Shown: positions 1-8,101 of the stretch, in pieces
Layout: every line of letters begins with the position of its first letter
Numbering within the stretch: position 1 is the first letter of the stretch
DNA from: Planctomycetota bacterium
Lineage (GTDB): Bacteria; Planctomycetota; SZUA-567; H5-PLA8
NCBI GenBank assembly: GCA_026184295.1
Contig: JAHCJK010000008.1
Coordinates: 1-64,000, forward strand
Reading direction: 5' to 3'
Length of the DNA stretch: 64,000 nucleotides
Position numbers and translations under genes: made by a program
Notes under the pieces: generated by a model
What the model saw: only the letters and a program-made list of their open reading frames with translations
What the model was told of the DNA's origin: nothing
The model's database searches: none

Positions 1-332
1 TTCTTCACGGGTTCGCGTCCGCCGCTGAAAAGGAAGTAAAGCCCCGCGATCAGGATCAGCGCGCCCACGCCGAGCAGCGCGGGCGGCAGCGCCTTTCCGC
101 CCTGCGCTATCGCGGGCTTCAGGCGCGCGGAGGTCGCGCGGCTGGAACGCGTGGGCTGCACGCGCGCCTTGGTCGAAGGCCCGACGCGCGGCACGGGCTG
201 GGTACCGGGCGTGCCGGCGGGCGCGCACTGCGCGCAGGTGTAGCGGTTCTCGTCGAGCGGGAAGGCGAGTTTGTTCTCGAGGTCGCTTTCGGAGATGCGG
301 CGGCCGCAACTTTCGCAGTAGACGATTTGCAT
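1..332 (-). CDS. Zinc-ribbon, single-pass membrane protein (3' end outside window)
   Basis: The gene runs off the left edge; about 110 codons are visible, starting at the ATG at 332. The N-terminus carries two CxxC pairs (C6/C9 and C33/C36), a typical small zinc ribbon. A Pro/Arg/Thr-rich linker (about residues 40-80) follows, then one strongly hydrophobic segment (about 84-103). The visible end is a short basic, Gly-rich stretch. This is an N-terminal cytoplasmic zinc finger tethered to the membrane, with the rest of the protein beyond the window. I do not recognise a specific family. Such zinc-ribbon/TM proteins are common and mostly uncharacterised in Planctomycetota. No clear ribosome-binding site is visible. 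Confidence 0.75.
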   Translation of the reverse strand, partial: MQIVYCESCGRRISESDLENKLAFPLDENRYTCAQCAPAGTPGTQPVPRVGPSTKARVQPTRSSRATSARLKPAIAQGGKALPPALLGVGALILIAGLYFLFSGGREPVK

Positions 333-414
333 GGAGCGCGCTCGCCGGCCGGGGAGGGTGCGTCGTCGGGCATCCATCTTAGGTTAGGGCCGAATGAAGT
401 CCACCAAAACCGAG

Positions 415-430
415 TGGCACGTTCCTTGCA
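415..430 (+). promoter_or_regulatory. Sigma-54 (RpoN) promoter
   Basis: The sequence TGGCACGTTCCTTGCA matches the sigma-54 consensus TGGCACG-N4-TTGC(A/T) at every defined position. GG (-24) lies at 416-417 and GC (-12) at 428-429, the required 12-nt phase. Transcription would start near 441, about 67 nt before the ATG of the small gene at 508. No bacterial enhancer-binding protein gene is visible in the window, so the activator is unknown. Confidence 0.85.
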
Positions 431-507
431 TTGGCTGGAACGGAAGCATGGGGGAGTGCACGAGGGCGTCCAAGAACACTGGTCACCTTTGAGAAGGGGG
501 TTCAAAC

Positions 508-627
508 ATGGCGCAGGTTCGCTTGAATTCGAAGGAAGAAGTTGGGGTTAATTGGGGTCAGATGGCGATTACGACGGTGGTTGCACTGGCGCTTATGGCC
601 GGCGGCGCGTGGTGGATGCTGCACTAG
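508..627 (+). CDS. 39-residue single-pass membrane microprotein
   Basis: The ORF starts at ATG 508, preceded by a purine-rich AGGGGG ribosome-binding site. It encodes 39 residues: a polar N-terminus (MAQVRLNSKEEVGVNW) followed by one transmembrane helix (about residues 19-37, rich in Ala, Val, Leu, Met, Gly) ending in WWMLH. It lies between a perfect sigma-54 promoter and a strong intrinsic terminator, so it forms a complete monocistronic unit, which argues that the ORF is real. I do not recognise the family. By analogy with other membrane microproteins it may modulate a membrane complex, but nothing in the sequence proves this. Confidence 0.7.
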   Translation: MAQVRLNSKEEVGVNWGQMAITTVVALALMAGGAWWMLH

Positions 628-694
628 GGCGGACGATGTACAAGATTTGGTAACGCTTTTTGACACCGCTTTGACAAATTTCGGCAGTCGTAAC

Positions 695-749
695 GCATGC
701 GCCGCTATGGAGTTCGCGGGAGAACTCCATGGCCGGCGCGTGCTTTTTT
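695..749 (+). terminator. Rho-independent terminator of the microprotein unit
   Basis: A stem of about 21 bp forms between 695-715 and 722-743. Its top is a perfect 9-bp arm pair (ATGGAGTTC/GAACTCCAT) around a 6-nt loop, and the lower part continues with one bulged base (734) and two G-U pairs. Six T residues (744-749) follow directly. Confidence 0.88.
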
Positions 750-904
750 CAGGTCCGGCCGTCCCGCTTCCGCGTCTGAAAATTTCCCATCAAGCTAATA
801 ACTAAACCCACCGATCCTGCCCAGGATTTCTCCGCAGATAGTTGCGTTGGCCGCCCACGGCTGGGGTATTCGCTAATATTAACAGCCGCGGAGCCTCGCT
901 TGCC

Positions 905-1993
905 ATGACGTCCAAGACTCGGAAACCGCGCGTGACGATGACCGCCATCGCCAAGGCCTCGGGCGTCTCGCAGACGACCGTGAGCATGGTGCTGACGGGG
1001 CGTTCGAAGGAATTCCGGATTCATGCCGAGACCGCGGACAAGGTCTGGGCCGCCGCGCACAAGCTCGGCTACCGGATGCGCCCGCGCAAGAACCGCACGC
1101 GCCCGCTTCCCGTCCCGCCGCTCGAATCCGGCGCAAGCGGCGAGGCCTACTCCGGCGTCGCGACGCTGGCGGTCGTCTTCGTCGAATACCGCGGGCTCTC
1201 CGGCGATATTCTTTACAGCCCGTCGTACCTGGGGCTCTGCCGCGCGGCCACCGGGCACGAGATCCGGCCCTTCGGCGGCATGGGATGGGAAGGCCTTCCG
1301 GCGTTCATGAAGTCGGAGGAACTCGCCCACTGCAAGGGCCTGGTGCTCTTCACGCACCGCGATCCCACGCCCGAGGATCTCGCGCCGATCGAGAAGTCCG
1401 GCATCCCGTACATCCTGATGAACCGCGATCCGCAGGGCGTCCGCGTTCCGCGCGTGCTCTTCGATGCCTACGGCATGGCCTACGGGCTGATGGAACACCT
1501 GATGCTGCGCGGGCACCGCCGCATCGCGATGTTCGGCACCGACCGCAGCATCCCCAGCGCCGTCGGGCAGCGCAACGGTTACCGCGACGCGCTCAAGGCC
1601 GCCGGCTGCTACGACCCGGACCTGGAACGCATCGACACCGCCACCTGGCACGACGCCGAATACCGCGCCGGCGTCCGCGCGCTGCTCGAACGCCGCCCTG
1701 ACGTGACCGCGCTGTACGCCTTTTTCGATTGGGCCGTGCAGGGCATCTATCAAGGCGTGCGCGACGCGGGCCGCCGCATCCCCGAGGACCTGTCCGTCGT
1801 GGCCACGGGCGGCCAGCCGGTCAGCCAGCGCGTCGATCCCGTGCTGACGACGATCCGCTATCCGATGTTCGAGATGGGCGAGGCCGCCTTCCGGCTGATG
1901 GAACGGATCTGGCGCGGCGAATCGGTGCCCGAACGCACCGTCATCCCGGGCGAACTGCTCGCCGGCGGCAGCACCGCCGCGCCCAAGGCCTGA
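905..1993 (+). CDS. LacI-family transcriptional regulator
   Basis: A 362-residue DNA-binding repressor or activator. The N-terminal HTH contains the family signature VTMTAIAKASGVSQTTVSMV, followed by the hinge-helix region ending in HKLGYR. The remaining ~280 residues form the periplasmic-binding-protein-like effector domain (segments such as LMLRGHRRIAMFG and PEDLSVVATGG are typical). LacI proteins usually bind a sugar or sugar derivative. The ATG at 905 is preferred to an upstream TTG at 842 because family homology begins just after it; an AT-rich stretch with TAATATTA at about 875-882 lies upstream. The neighbour on the other strand is a sugar isomerase/epimerase, convergent by 12 nt, so a carbohydrate role is plausible, but the target is not shown. 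Confidence 0.93.
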   Translation: MTSKTRKPRVTMTAIAKASGVSQTTVSMVLTGRSKEFRIHAETADKVWAAAHKLGYRMRPRKNRTRPLPVPPLESGASGEAYSGVATLAVVFVEYRGLSGDILYSPSYLGLCRAATGHEIRPFGGMGWEGLPAFMKSEELAHCKGLVLFTHRDPTPEDLAPIEKSGIPYILMNRDPQGVRVPRVLFDAYGMAYGLMEHLMLRGHRRIAMFGTDRSIPSAVGQRNGYRDALKAAGCYDPDLERIDTATWHDAEYRAGVRALLERRPDVTALYAFFDWAVQGIYQGVRDAGRRIPEDLSVVATGGQPVSQRVDPVLTTIRYPMFEMGEAAFRLMERIWRGESVPERTVIPGELLAGGSTAAPKA

Positions 1994-2005
1994 CCGCGCG
2001 CGGGC

Positions 2006-2848
2006 TCAGCCTTTGCGAATCGCCTCGAGGTAACCTTCCAGCACCTTGCGCGAGTGCGCGGCGCTTGCGTCGAGTTCCTCCGGCGTCTCGCCGGCCAGCT
2101 TCTCGATGCTGACCGGCCCGCGGCAGCCGGCCTTCCAGAGCGTGCGCATCATCGCGGCGTGATCGACCTTGCCGTCGCCGACGTTGGGGAACGCGCCCGG
2201 CCCACCGACGCCCTTGCCGCCCACGTGATCCTTGACGATCAGGCTGCAGCAGGCCTCCGCGACGGGCTTGATGTCCTCGGCGGGATCGAGCCCCTCGTAA
2301 AAACTCACGTTGCCGCCGTCGTAGCTCACGCGCACGCGCGGGCTCGGCACGCGCCGGACGATCTCGGCCAGTTCCTTGCTGCTCGCGGTCACGCCGCAGT
2401 GGGGCTTGAACGAGATCGTCACGCCCACGGCCTCGGCGTGTCTGGCCGCCTCGGGCAGGCGCGCGAAGAACGCGTCCACGTCGCGCTGCCATTCGGCGTC
2501 GGGGCGTAATTCCTTGTGAAAGACCTTCCACGGCCACGGGCCCCAGCAGAGCAGTTCGCTCGCGCCGAGCGCGGCGGCCTGGTCGAGCTTGACCTTGAAC
2601 TCGGCGAGGTCCTTCTCGGTCAGCGGCCCGTGCATGCCGAAGAGCACGTTCACCTTCAGCCCGGCGGCCTCGGCGGTCTTGCGGAGCGCCGCAACTTTCG
2701 GTTCCCAGCCTGGGGTCTGGTCGAAGAGCGGTTGTTCCGCGTGCTTGGGCAGAATGCCCATGTACGCGAAGCCCGCGCGCGCGATGCCTTCGACGGCGCG
2801 TTCGTACGGGTGTTTGTGCCAGGGGAGCGTGAAGCAGCCGATCTGCAT
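2006..2848 (-). CDS. Sugar phosphate isomerase/epimerase (TIM-barrel, IolE-like)
   Basis: A 280-residue protein of the xylose-isomerase-like TIM-barrel superfamily. Conserved segments include SFKPHCGV (metal-ligand strand), RVSYDGGNV with a following FYEGLDP, LIVKDHVG and a C-terminal PVSIEKLAG, where the Glu is the usual late metal ligand. There is no signal peptide, so it is cytoplasmic. Members isomerise, epimerise or dehydrate sugars and inositols; the exact substrate cannot be read from the sequence. The start at 2848 is chosen because GAGG lies 9 nt upstream; an ATG at 2854 is too close to that site. A -10-like TATAGT lies further upstream. The LacI-family gene is convergent next door. 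Confidence 0.88.
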   Translation of the reverse strand: MQIGCFTLPWHKHPYERAVEGIARAGFAYMGILPKHAEQPLFDQTPGWEPKVAALRKTAEAAGLKVNVLFGMHGPLTEKDLAEFKVKLDQAAALGASELLCWGPWPWKVFHKELRPDAEWQRDVDAFFARLPEAARHAEAVGVTISFKPHCGVTASSKELAEIVRRVPSPRVRVSYDGGNVSFYEGLDPAEDIKPVAEACCSLIVKDHVGGKGVGGPGAFPNVGDGKVDHAAMMRTLWKAGCRGPVSIEKLAGETPEELDASAAHSRKVLEGYLEAIRKG

Positions 2849-2945
2849 GGTCATCGTCCTCGCGCGGGACCAGGGGAAAACCAAGTGATTGGCGGGAGAC
2901 TATAGCAGCTTTGCGGCGCGGCGCACCTGCGTGCGGGCCGGGCGC

Positions 2946-3659
2946 TTACGCCGAGACGCGGATCACGTCCATGATCGTCGCGAAGAGCATCAGGCCGATC
3001 AGGAAGACCCAGCCGGCCACCGAGAGCGGCAGGTGGTAGCGGCGGCTCGCCGGCCACACCTTTTCGGCGCAGGCCATCAGCACCTTGCCGCCGTCGAGCG
3101 CCGGGATCGGCAGCAGGTTCAGCACCGCGAGGTTGACGCTGAGCATGCTCGCGAAATGCAGCGCGCGCACGAGGTCGAAGCCGACGTATTCCTGCCCCTG
3201 CGCCACGATGCCCACGACGCCCGAGAGCTGGCCCGGGTGCGAGAAGATCGCGGGGATCGCGCCGAGCACCATGCCGAACATCGCCGCCGCCTGCGCCCAC
3301 GGCAGCACCAGCAGGTTGAACGCCGAGGCGTGGCCCGTGTACGCGTTCAGGAACGCGAAGAGGAGAACCGCCAGCAGCACGTTCGCCGCCGGCCCGCCGA
3401 GCGCGAAGAGGATGCGCTTGCTCGCGGAAATCTTCGACCACTCTTCTTCGGTCTCGATGTCCGGCAGGACGTAGCCGCCGAACGGGAACCAGGCGAGCCC
3501 GAACTCGGTGCCGCGGCGCTTGAACGACCAGAGGATCGGGCCGAAGCCGATCGAGAAGCGCGCCACCGGAATGCCCACCCAGCGCGCCGCGAGGTAATGC
3601 CCGAGTTCGTGGATCAGGATCAGGAAGCCGATGACGAAGGCAATCAGGAGGTAGCTCAT
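2946..3659 (-). CDS. M50-family membrane metalloprotease, PDZ-less (site-2 protease)
   Basis: A 237-residue multi-pass membrane protein. The zinc motif HELGHYLAA (HExxH) is in the first helix, and the second conserved motif LLPIPALDGGK (NxxPxxxLDGG type) is in a later helix. Members cut transmembrane segments of anti-sigma factors or signal peptides (RseP/SpoIVFB class). The usual RseP PDZ domains are absent, so this is a minimal core with the loop ETEEEWSK after the second hydrophobic region. The ATG at 3659 follows a GGGGA Shine-Dalgarno. A distinctive promoter, GCCGAAAGAA-N12-TGGTAAGAT, lies 29-59 nt upstream and recurs at 61106-61136. The substrate is unknown. Confidence 0.92.
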   Translation of the reverse strand: MSYLLIAFVIGFLILIHELGHYLAARWVGIPVARFSIGFGPILWSFKRRGTEFGLAWFPFGGYVLPDIETEEEWSKISASKRILFALGGPAANVLLAVLLFAFLNAYTGHASAFNLLVLPWAQAAAMFGMVLGAIPAIFSHPGQLSGVVGIVAQGQEYVGFDLVRALHFASMLSVNLAVLNLLPIPALDGGKVLMACAEKVWPASRRYHLPLSVAGWVFLIGLMLFATIMDVIRVSA

Positions 3660-3687
3660 GCGCGGTCCCCGGAGACTCCACGACGCT

Positions 3688-3718
3688 ATCTTACCACTTT
3701 TCGGCCGTTTCTTTCGGC
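3688..3718 (-). promoter_or_regulatory. Promoter of the M50 protease gene (motif shared with 61106-61136)
   Basis: Read on the minus strand this is GCCGAAAGAA, then 12 nt, then TGGTAAGAT (an extended -10). The same 19 bases with the same 12-nt spacing occur before the large glycoside hydrolase gene at 61106-61136. The -35 half is not TTGACA-like, so an alternative sigma factor or an activator site is possible. Confidence 0.7.
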
Positions 3719-3727
3719 GCGGGGCCT

Positions 3728-4168
3728 TTAGGAACCGCCCAGCACCAGCGCGGCCATCTTGGCCAAAAAGGCCGCCGGCAAGAGCATCGCGGCGCCCGCC
3801 GCCGCGCCTACCAAGCCGTAGATAAAGACGGTCACCAAGTCCATGGCATCGGCTTTTTCGCCAGTATCCGTCAATCCTTGAAAGGCGCCTACGGCTTGGC
3901 AGAAAAGCAGCACGACCATACCCCACACCCACAGGATTATCTCGACGGCTGGGGTATCCGCCTTCCTGTGCATGAGCAGGATGTACGCGCATAAGGCGAC
4001 GGAGGGGGCCAAACAAAAGAGGATCTGCCATAGATCCTCCCGGCTGTTTTGCGAGCGGGCCTTCCACTTCTGGAAGGCGTCTCGCAGGGCCGGGAGATAC
4101 CGGTATACGGCCAGCGCGACGAATCCCGTCCATAAGAGGAGCATCAGGGCGAGCGTCGCGTGGCTCAT
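3728..4168 (-). CDS. Hypothetical four-helix membrane protein
   Basis: A 146-residue integral membrane protein with about four hydrophobic segments (residues ~4-22, 44-65, 75-93 and 113-138). A charged loop (RDAFQKWKARSQNSREDLW) lies between the first two. No recognised motif. There is no Shine-Dalgarno; instead TAGTCT stands 6 nt before the ATG, a TANNNT arrangement typical of leaderless transcripts. It is downstream of the secreted lipoprotein gene (36-nt gap), so it may also be co-transcribed with it. Base composition is slightly lower in GC than its neighbours. Function unknown. Confidence 0.72.
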   Translation of the reverse strand: MSHATLALMLLLWTGFVALAVYRYLPALRDAFQKWKARSQNSREDLWQILFCLAPSVALCAYILLMHRKADTPAVEIILWVWGMVVLLFCQAVGAFQGLTDTGEKADAMDLVTVFIYGLVGAAAGAAMLLPAAFLAKMAALVLGGS

Positions 4169-4205
4169 GCCGAAAGACTACCGCGCGTCATTCCGCCGGC
4201 AACCT

Positions 4206-6155
4206 TTACCGCTTCGCCGTCAGTTCCGGCGCCCAGAGTTCGCCCTTCACGCCGTGGCCGAGCAGCGAGGGCGTCGCGCCCTTCAGCGCCGGAGCCTTTT
4301 CGAGCGGCGCGAAGGCGCGCGCCTTGAGGTCCCAGGCGTGCCACGCGCCTTTGTCGTCCTGCGCGACGAGGTCCCCTTCGGCGTCTTCGCCCACGGCCAC
4401 GAAGCGCGTGCCCTGCGGCGGCTGGATCGGCGCGGCCGCGGCCTGCGCCGCGTTTGCCGGCTTCACGTACAGGCGTCCGTCCTTGCCCACCAGCGCCAGC
4501 AGCGGCTGTTTCCGTTCGTCCTGCATGCGGGCGAGGTACACGAAGCGCGCGTTCGTGGCGGCGGTCAGCGGCGAGGCCTTCGGCGCGCCGTCGGTGGCCG
4601 GGCCCGCGACCATCACCGTGCCGTCGGCGTAGAGCGCGTACAGGTCGTCGCCCACGCGCGCGACCTGCACGGCCTCGCCGAAGCTGTCCTGCGGGAAGTT
4701 TTCCGTCGAATCGTACGTGACGCCGTCGCTGCCCTTGCCGGTCACGGCGTTCCAGCCGTCGGCCCGGGCTTCCGCCATGTCCGCGATGGTCACGCCCTTC
4801 GGCACGATAAAGGTGAAGCGCGGCTGTAGGATCCCGCGAAAGATCATGTTCGGCGTCTGCGGGTGCGGGCGGATCGCGTCGAGCCGCCCCGCGATCTCGC
4901 GCGGGCCTTTTTCCTTCAGGAGCAGGTCCAGCAGCACCGAATAGCGCGGCGCGAAGTCCACGAAGTAGCAGTACGCCGCGTTGCCCATAAAGCCCGCGCG
5001 CCCGGGCGCGTCGGCCAGGTTCTTTTCGTAGTACCAGCGGATCGGGCGCGCGTACTTGTCGTAGCTCGTGCAGCTTTGAAACGCGAGCAACTGATACGGC
5101 TTCTGCTTCAGCCCGTGGCACTTCGCGGCCAGGTCCTTCTGGTTCTCAAGCCCGATCTGGAAGCGCGCGTATTCCAGAACCGCCTCGGAGACGTAGTACG
5201 TCCCGCTCAGCACGTTCGAATGGCCGTGGTAGATGAAGACGTCGGCGTGCGCGAGCCCTTCCACGAAGTTCGTCACGCCGCGCACGATGCGGAAGTACTG
5301 CGAACTCCCGCCCGTGTGCCGGATGCGCAGGGTCACGTCCCGGCCCATCAGGCGCACGGCTTTCATCGCGACCGAACGGTCCGCGGAGCCGCGGCAGGGG
5401 TAATCCTTCAGGCGCAGCACCTCGAGCTTCTTGCGCAGTTCTTCGACGAAGGCCCACGAGTTGAACGTGCAGCGTTCGTTGTCGTACATGTTTCCGCCGA
5501 CGATGCAGACATCCAGGTAGCCGTCCTCGATCATGCGGCGGTAGTACTCGCGCGGCCCCTGCTTCAGGGACAGCGGCGTCTCCAGGCCCGGCACGGAGGT
5601 CCCGGCCTTCGCGATACCTTGCAGCGCGGCGGCGTGTTCGGCCGCGGCGGCCTTGACCCAGGCCCGGTCGTCGGCGGTCAGGTACTTCTGCGCCGTGGGC
5701 CAGTCTTCGCGCACGTAATACGGCAGGGGCGCGCCGCGAATTTCGAGGTACAGCGCGAGCACCCGCGCCGACGCGCGGCGCCGCTCGGCCGTCTCCGCGC
5801 CCAGGGCCTCGTTGAGCGCCTCCGCAGGGCCCCACAGGTTCGAGAAGACCCCGGTCTCCGGCTGAAAGCGCGTCTCGAGATCGCCCTGCCAGTACGTGCG
5901 CCCCGCGCGCCCCGGCTGCGCGACCTTGGTCTCGACGAAGATTTCGCCCACGCCGTCCAGATGCGGATAGAGCCAGCGGTCCGCGCCGTCGGTGTTCTTC
6001 CCAAGGTACTGAAACCACGAACCGCCGATGAAATACGACTGGCCCACCCCGTACTTGCCCGCCTCCGCCCCGCGCCGGGGGGCCTCGGCCGCTTGCAGGC
6101 TGGCGCATCCCAAAAGAGTCCAAAGGCTTACGAGAAGGGCGGTCTGAAGTCGCAT
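4206..6155 (-). CDS. Secreted lipoprotein with clan CD (caspase/gingipain-like) His/Cys signature
   Basis: A 649-residue exported protein. The signal peptide ends in a lipobox-like LLGC (C17), although an AxA-type site (LQAAEA) follows, so lipid anchoring is likely but not certain. The middle has a hydrophobic strand running into YHGHS (H310-G311), and about 50 residues later another strand running into FQSC (C362). This order and spacing resembles the catalytic His-Gly and Cys of clan CD cysteine peptidases (caspase, gingipain, separase, CHAT). The C-terminal third (~440-649) looks like repeated beta-strands with DGTVMVAG- and DGRLYVKP-type blades, suggesting a propeller or beta-sandwich. 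The peptidase assignment is my inference; I do not recognise the full-length family. Confidence 0.6.
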   Translation of the reverse strand: MRLQTALLVSLWTLLGCASLQAAEAPRRGAEAGKYGVGQSYFIGGSWFQYLGKNTDGADRWLYPHLDGVGEIFVETKVAQPGRAGRTYWQGDLETRFQPETGVFSNLWGPAEALNEALGAETAERRRASARVLALYLEIRGAPLPYYVREDWPTAQKYLTADDRAWVKAAAAEHAAALQGIAKAGTSVPGLETPLSLKQGPREYYRRMIEDGYLDVCIVGGNMYDNERCTFNSWAFVEELRKKLEVLRLKDYPCRGSADRSVAMKAVRLMGRDVTLRIRHTGGSSQYFRIVRGVTNFVEGLAHADVFIYHGHSNVLSGTYYVSEAVLEYARFQIGLENQKDLAAKCHGLKQKPYQLLAFQSCTSYDKYARPIRWYYEKNLADAPGRAGFMGNAAYCYFVDFAPRYSVLLDLLLKEKGPREIAGRLDAIRPHPQTPNMIFRGILQPRFTFIVPKGVTIADMAEARADGWNAVTGKGSDGVTYDSTENFPQDSFGEAVQVARVGDDLYALYADGTVMVAGPATDGAPKASPLTAATNARFVYLARMQDERKQPLLALVGKDGRLYVKPANAAQAAAAPIQPPQGTRFVAVGEDAEGDLVAQDDKGAWHAWDLKARAFAPLEKAPALKGATPSLLGHGVKGELWAPELTAKR

Positions 6156-6292
6156 AAGACAAGTCCCAGGGAAAACTTACGGTTCGCATCGTTGGACGCT
6201 GGCCAGCGCCAAACGTGACCGATTTCAACTAGGAAAACGATGGGTACTCAACGTCTATACGGCTTGCTGGTGTATCCGAAACTGAGGGGTCC

Positions 6293-8101
6293 ATGCGAGC
6301 ACAATCATGCGCGTTGCTCCTTCTTATGGTTTCGACGGCGCCGGCCGTTGCGCTCGATCTTTCCGAGTCCGCGCCATTTTCCAATCCTGCGCTGATCGAG
6401 AAGGAATTCGAGACCAGGTATCTGGTGGGGTTCGCGCGTCTCATCAAGGCGCACCAGGACATCGAACTGGAACTCACCCTCAACGAGCAGGGCGGCGTGC
6501 GCGAAGCGCGCCTTTTTCGCGGGCCGCGCAAGCCGGTCCAACCGCTGGATGAGCGCGCCCAGGCGCTCGCGCGGAAATGGCTGCACGCACTCTCTTCCGA
6601 ATCATTCGACGAACGCGAGGAAGCGACCAGGGCCTTGATCGGCATGGGCCGCGACATCGAGCCGCTGCTGGTGACGAACCGGCAGATGGACCTCGAGACC
6701 CTGCATCGCCACGAAATGGTTTACCGAGCCGTCGAGGGCGCTTTGGACTTGGGCGAGTTGCCGGAGTTCCTCCGGGCGATGCAGTTCGGCAGCGCCGCCG
6801 CCGGCCGGCGCTTTCTGCTGGCGTTCCGCAAGGATGAACTGGAGGCGACCGTTCCGGCGCTGAAGGAATTCCCGCTCTGGAACGGGATCGAGCCGGCCGA
6901 ATCTTACGCGCAGCGCGTCGGCCTTCCGCCCCGTCGTACGATTCAACTGAAGGACGGCGTATCCATGGAATTCATCCTGGTGCCGCGCGCCCGCTTTACC
7001 TTTGGTCCGGTCAAGCCCGAGCCGCCCGGGGCTCCGCCCGAGGACCGGCTGGTCTGGGCGTACTTGGGAGGCGCCGCGCTGGCGGTCCTTGCGATGGCGC
7101 TGATCCTGCGCGCCGCGATAATGCGGCGCAGGTGGAACTTTTCGCTCGGGTACCTTTTCCTGTTCGTGCTCGCGGGATCGCTGGGTCTTTGGGGCGTGGT
7201 GGACTGGCGGCGCGCGGTTGAAACGCAAGCGCGGCACGAGGCGGCCTTGCGCGAGTACAACCTGCGGTATGCGCTGGAACGGAACAACGCCCGCGAAGTC
7301 GTGCTGCAGCGGCCCTTTTACCTTTCGAAGTTCGAGGTGACTTGGCGGCAGTACTGCGCCGTGGCGAGTCGGGAACTGCTCGAAGAGGACATCCAGATCA
7401 ACGCGGGCGGGCGCGCCGAAACGGTCGCCAAACTGGCGAAGGCGCGGCCCGATTCACCGGCCTTCGGCCTTCTGGAAGACGACCCGCGCGAGTACCTGGA
7501 ACTGCTCAACCGGAGCGTGCCGGGCACCTTCCGGCTGCCGTCGGAAGCCGAATGGGAGCTGGCCTGCAACGGAGGCCGGACCGGCGTGTACTCCTTTGGC
7601 TCGGACGCCCGGGACCTCGACGCGCACGCCTGGTACTTCAACAACATCGTGGATGCGTCGAGGATGCCGGGATTCAATCAGGCCCAGTGGAACCGGCTCA
7701 TGGCTGCCGATCCGTACTCGCGGCTGTGCATCCTGTGGACCGGCTGCAAGGCGTTGCCCAAAGACGTGGGCATGAAAGCGCCCAACGCGATGGGCTTTTA
7801 CGACATGCACGGAAACGTGTGGGAACTCTGCTACGACAACATGGTTCAGACGAATCATGCGTACCGCGTGGAACCGCAACCGACGCAGGAGTTCCTGAAC
7901 AAGTATGCCGTGCCGTACGTGTTCTGCGGCGGAGGCTTTGACTCGAATCCGCGCGAATGCCGTTCGGGGTATCGCCTGCGCACCTGCGCCCCGAATGCCT
8001 TCGAAACATGGGGCAACGTGTTCGCGCATCCGGTCGGGTTTCGCGTGCTGATGGAAGTGGACGCGCCGAAGCCGTTCGATCCCGATCACCTGCAGCGGTG
8101 A
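6293..8101 (+). CDS. FGE/SUMF1-like protein interrupted by a transmembrane hairpin
   Basis: A 602-residue exported protein with an N-terminal signal peptide (residues 1-20). Residues ~88-126 hold a HEAT-like unit (SSESFDEREEATRALIG). The formylglycine-generating-enzyme-like domain starts at ~222 with VSMEFILVPRARFTFG, but is then interrupted by two transmembrane helices (~253-275 and ~281-302) and a charged segment. It resumes at ~341 with PFYLSKFEVTWRQYC, FRLPSEAEWELAC, NAMGFYDMHGNVWEL and a final VGFRVL. Those motifs are diagnostic of the SUMF1/EgtB/PvdO fold. The catalytic Cys pair of true FGE is not obvious, so this may be a binding or structural version. The start ATG follows GAGGGG closely. 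Its 3' end overlaps the convergent gene by 16 nt. Confidence 0.85.
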   Translation: MRAQSCALLLLMVSTAPAVALDLSESAPFSNPALIEKEFETRYLVGFARLIKAHQDIELELTLNEQGGVREARLFRGPRKPVQPLDERAQALARKWLHALSSESFDEREEATRALIGMGRDIEPLLVTNRQMDLETLHRHEMVYRAVEGALDLGELPEFLRAMQFGSAAAGRRFLLAFRKDELEATVPALKEFPLWNGIEPAESYAQRVGLPPRRTIQLKDGVSMEFILVPRARFTFGPVKPEPPGAPPEDRLVWAYLGGAALAVLAMALILRAAIMRRRWNFSLGYLFLFVLAGSLGLWGVVDWRRAVETQARHEAALREYNLRYALERNNAREVVLQRPFYLSKFEVTWRQYCAVASRELLEEDIQINAGGRAETVAKLAKARPDSPAFGLLEDDPREYLELLNRSVPGTFRLPSEAEWELACNGGRTGVYSFGSDARDLDAHAWYFNNIVDASRMPGFNQAQWNRLMAADPYSRLCILWTGCKALPKDVGMKAPNAMGFYDMHGNVWELCYDNMVQTNHAYRVEPQPTQEFLNKYAVPYVFCGGGFDSNPRECRSGYRLRTCAPNAFETWGNVFAHPVGFRVLMEVDAPKPFDPDHLQR

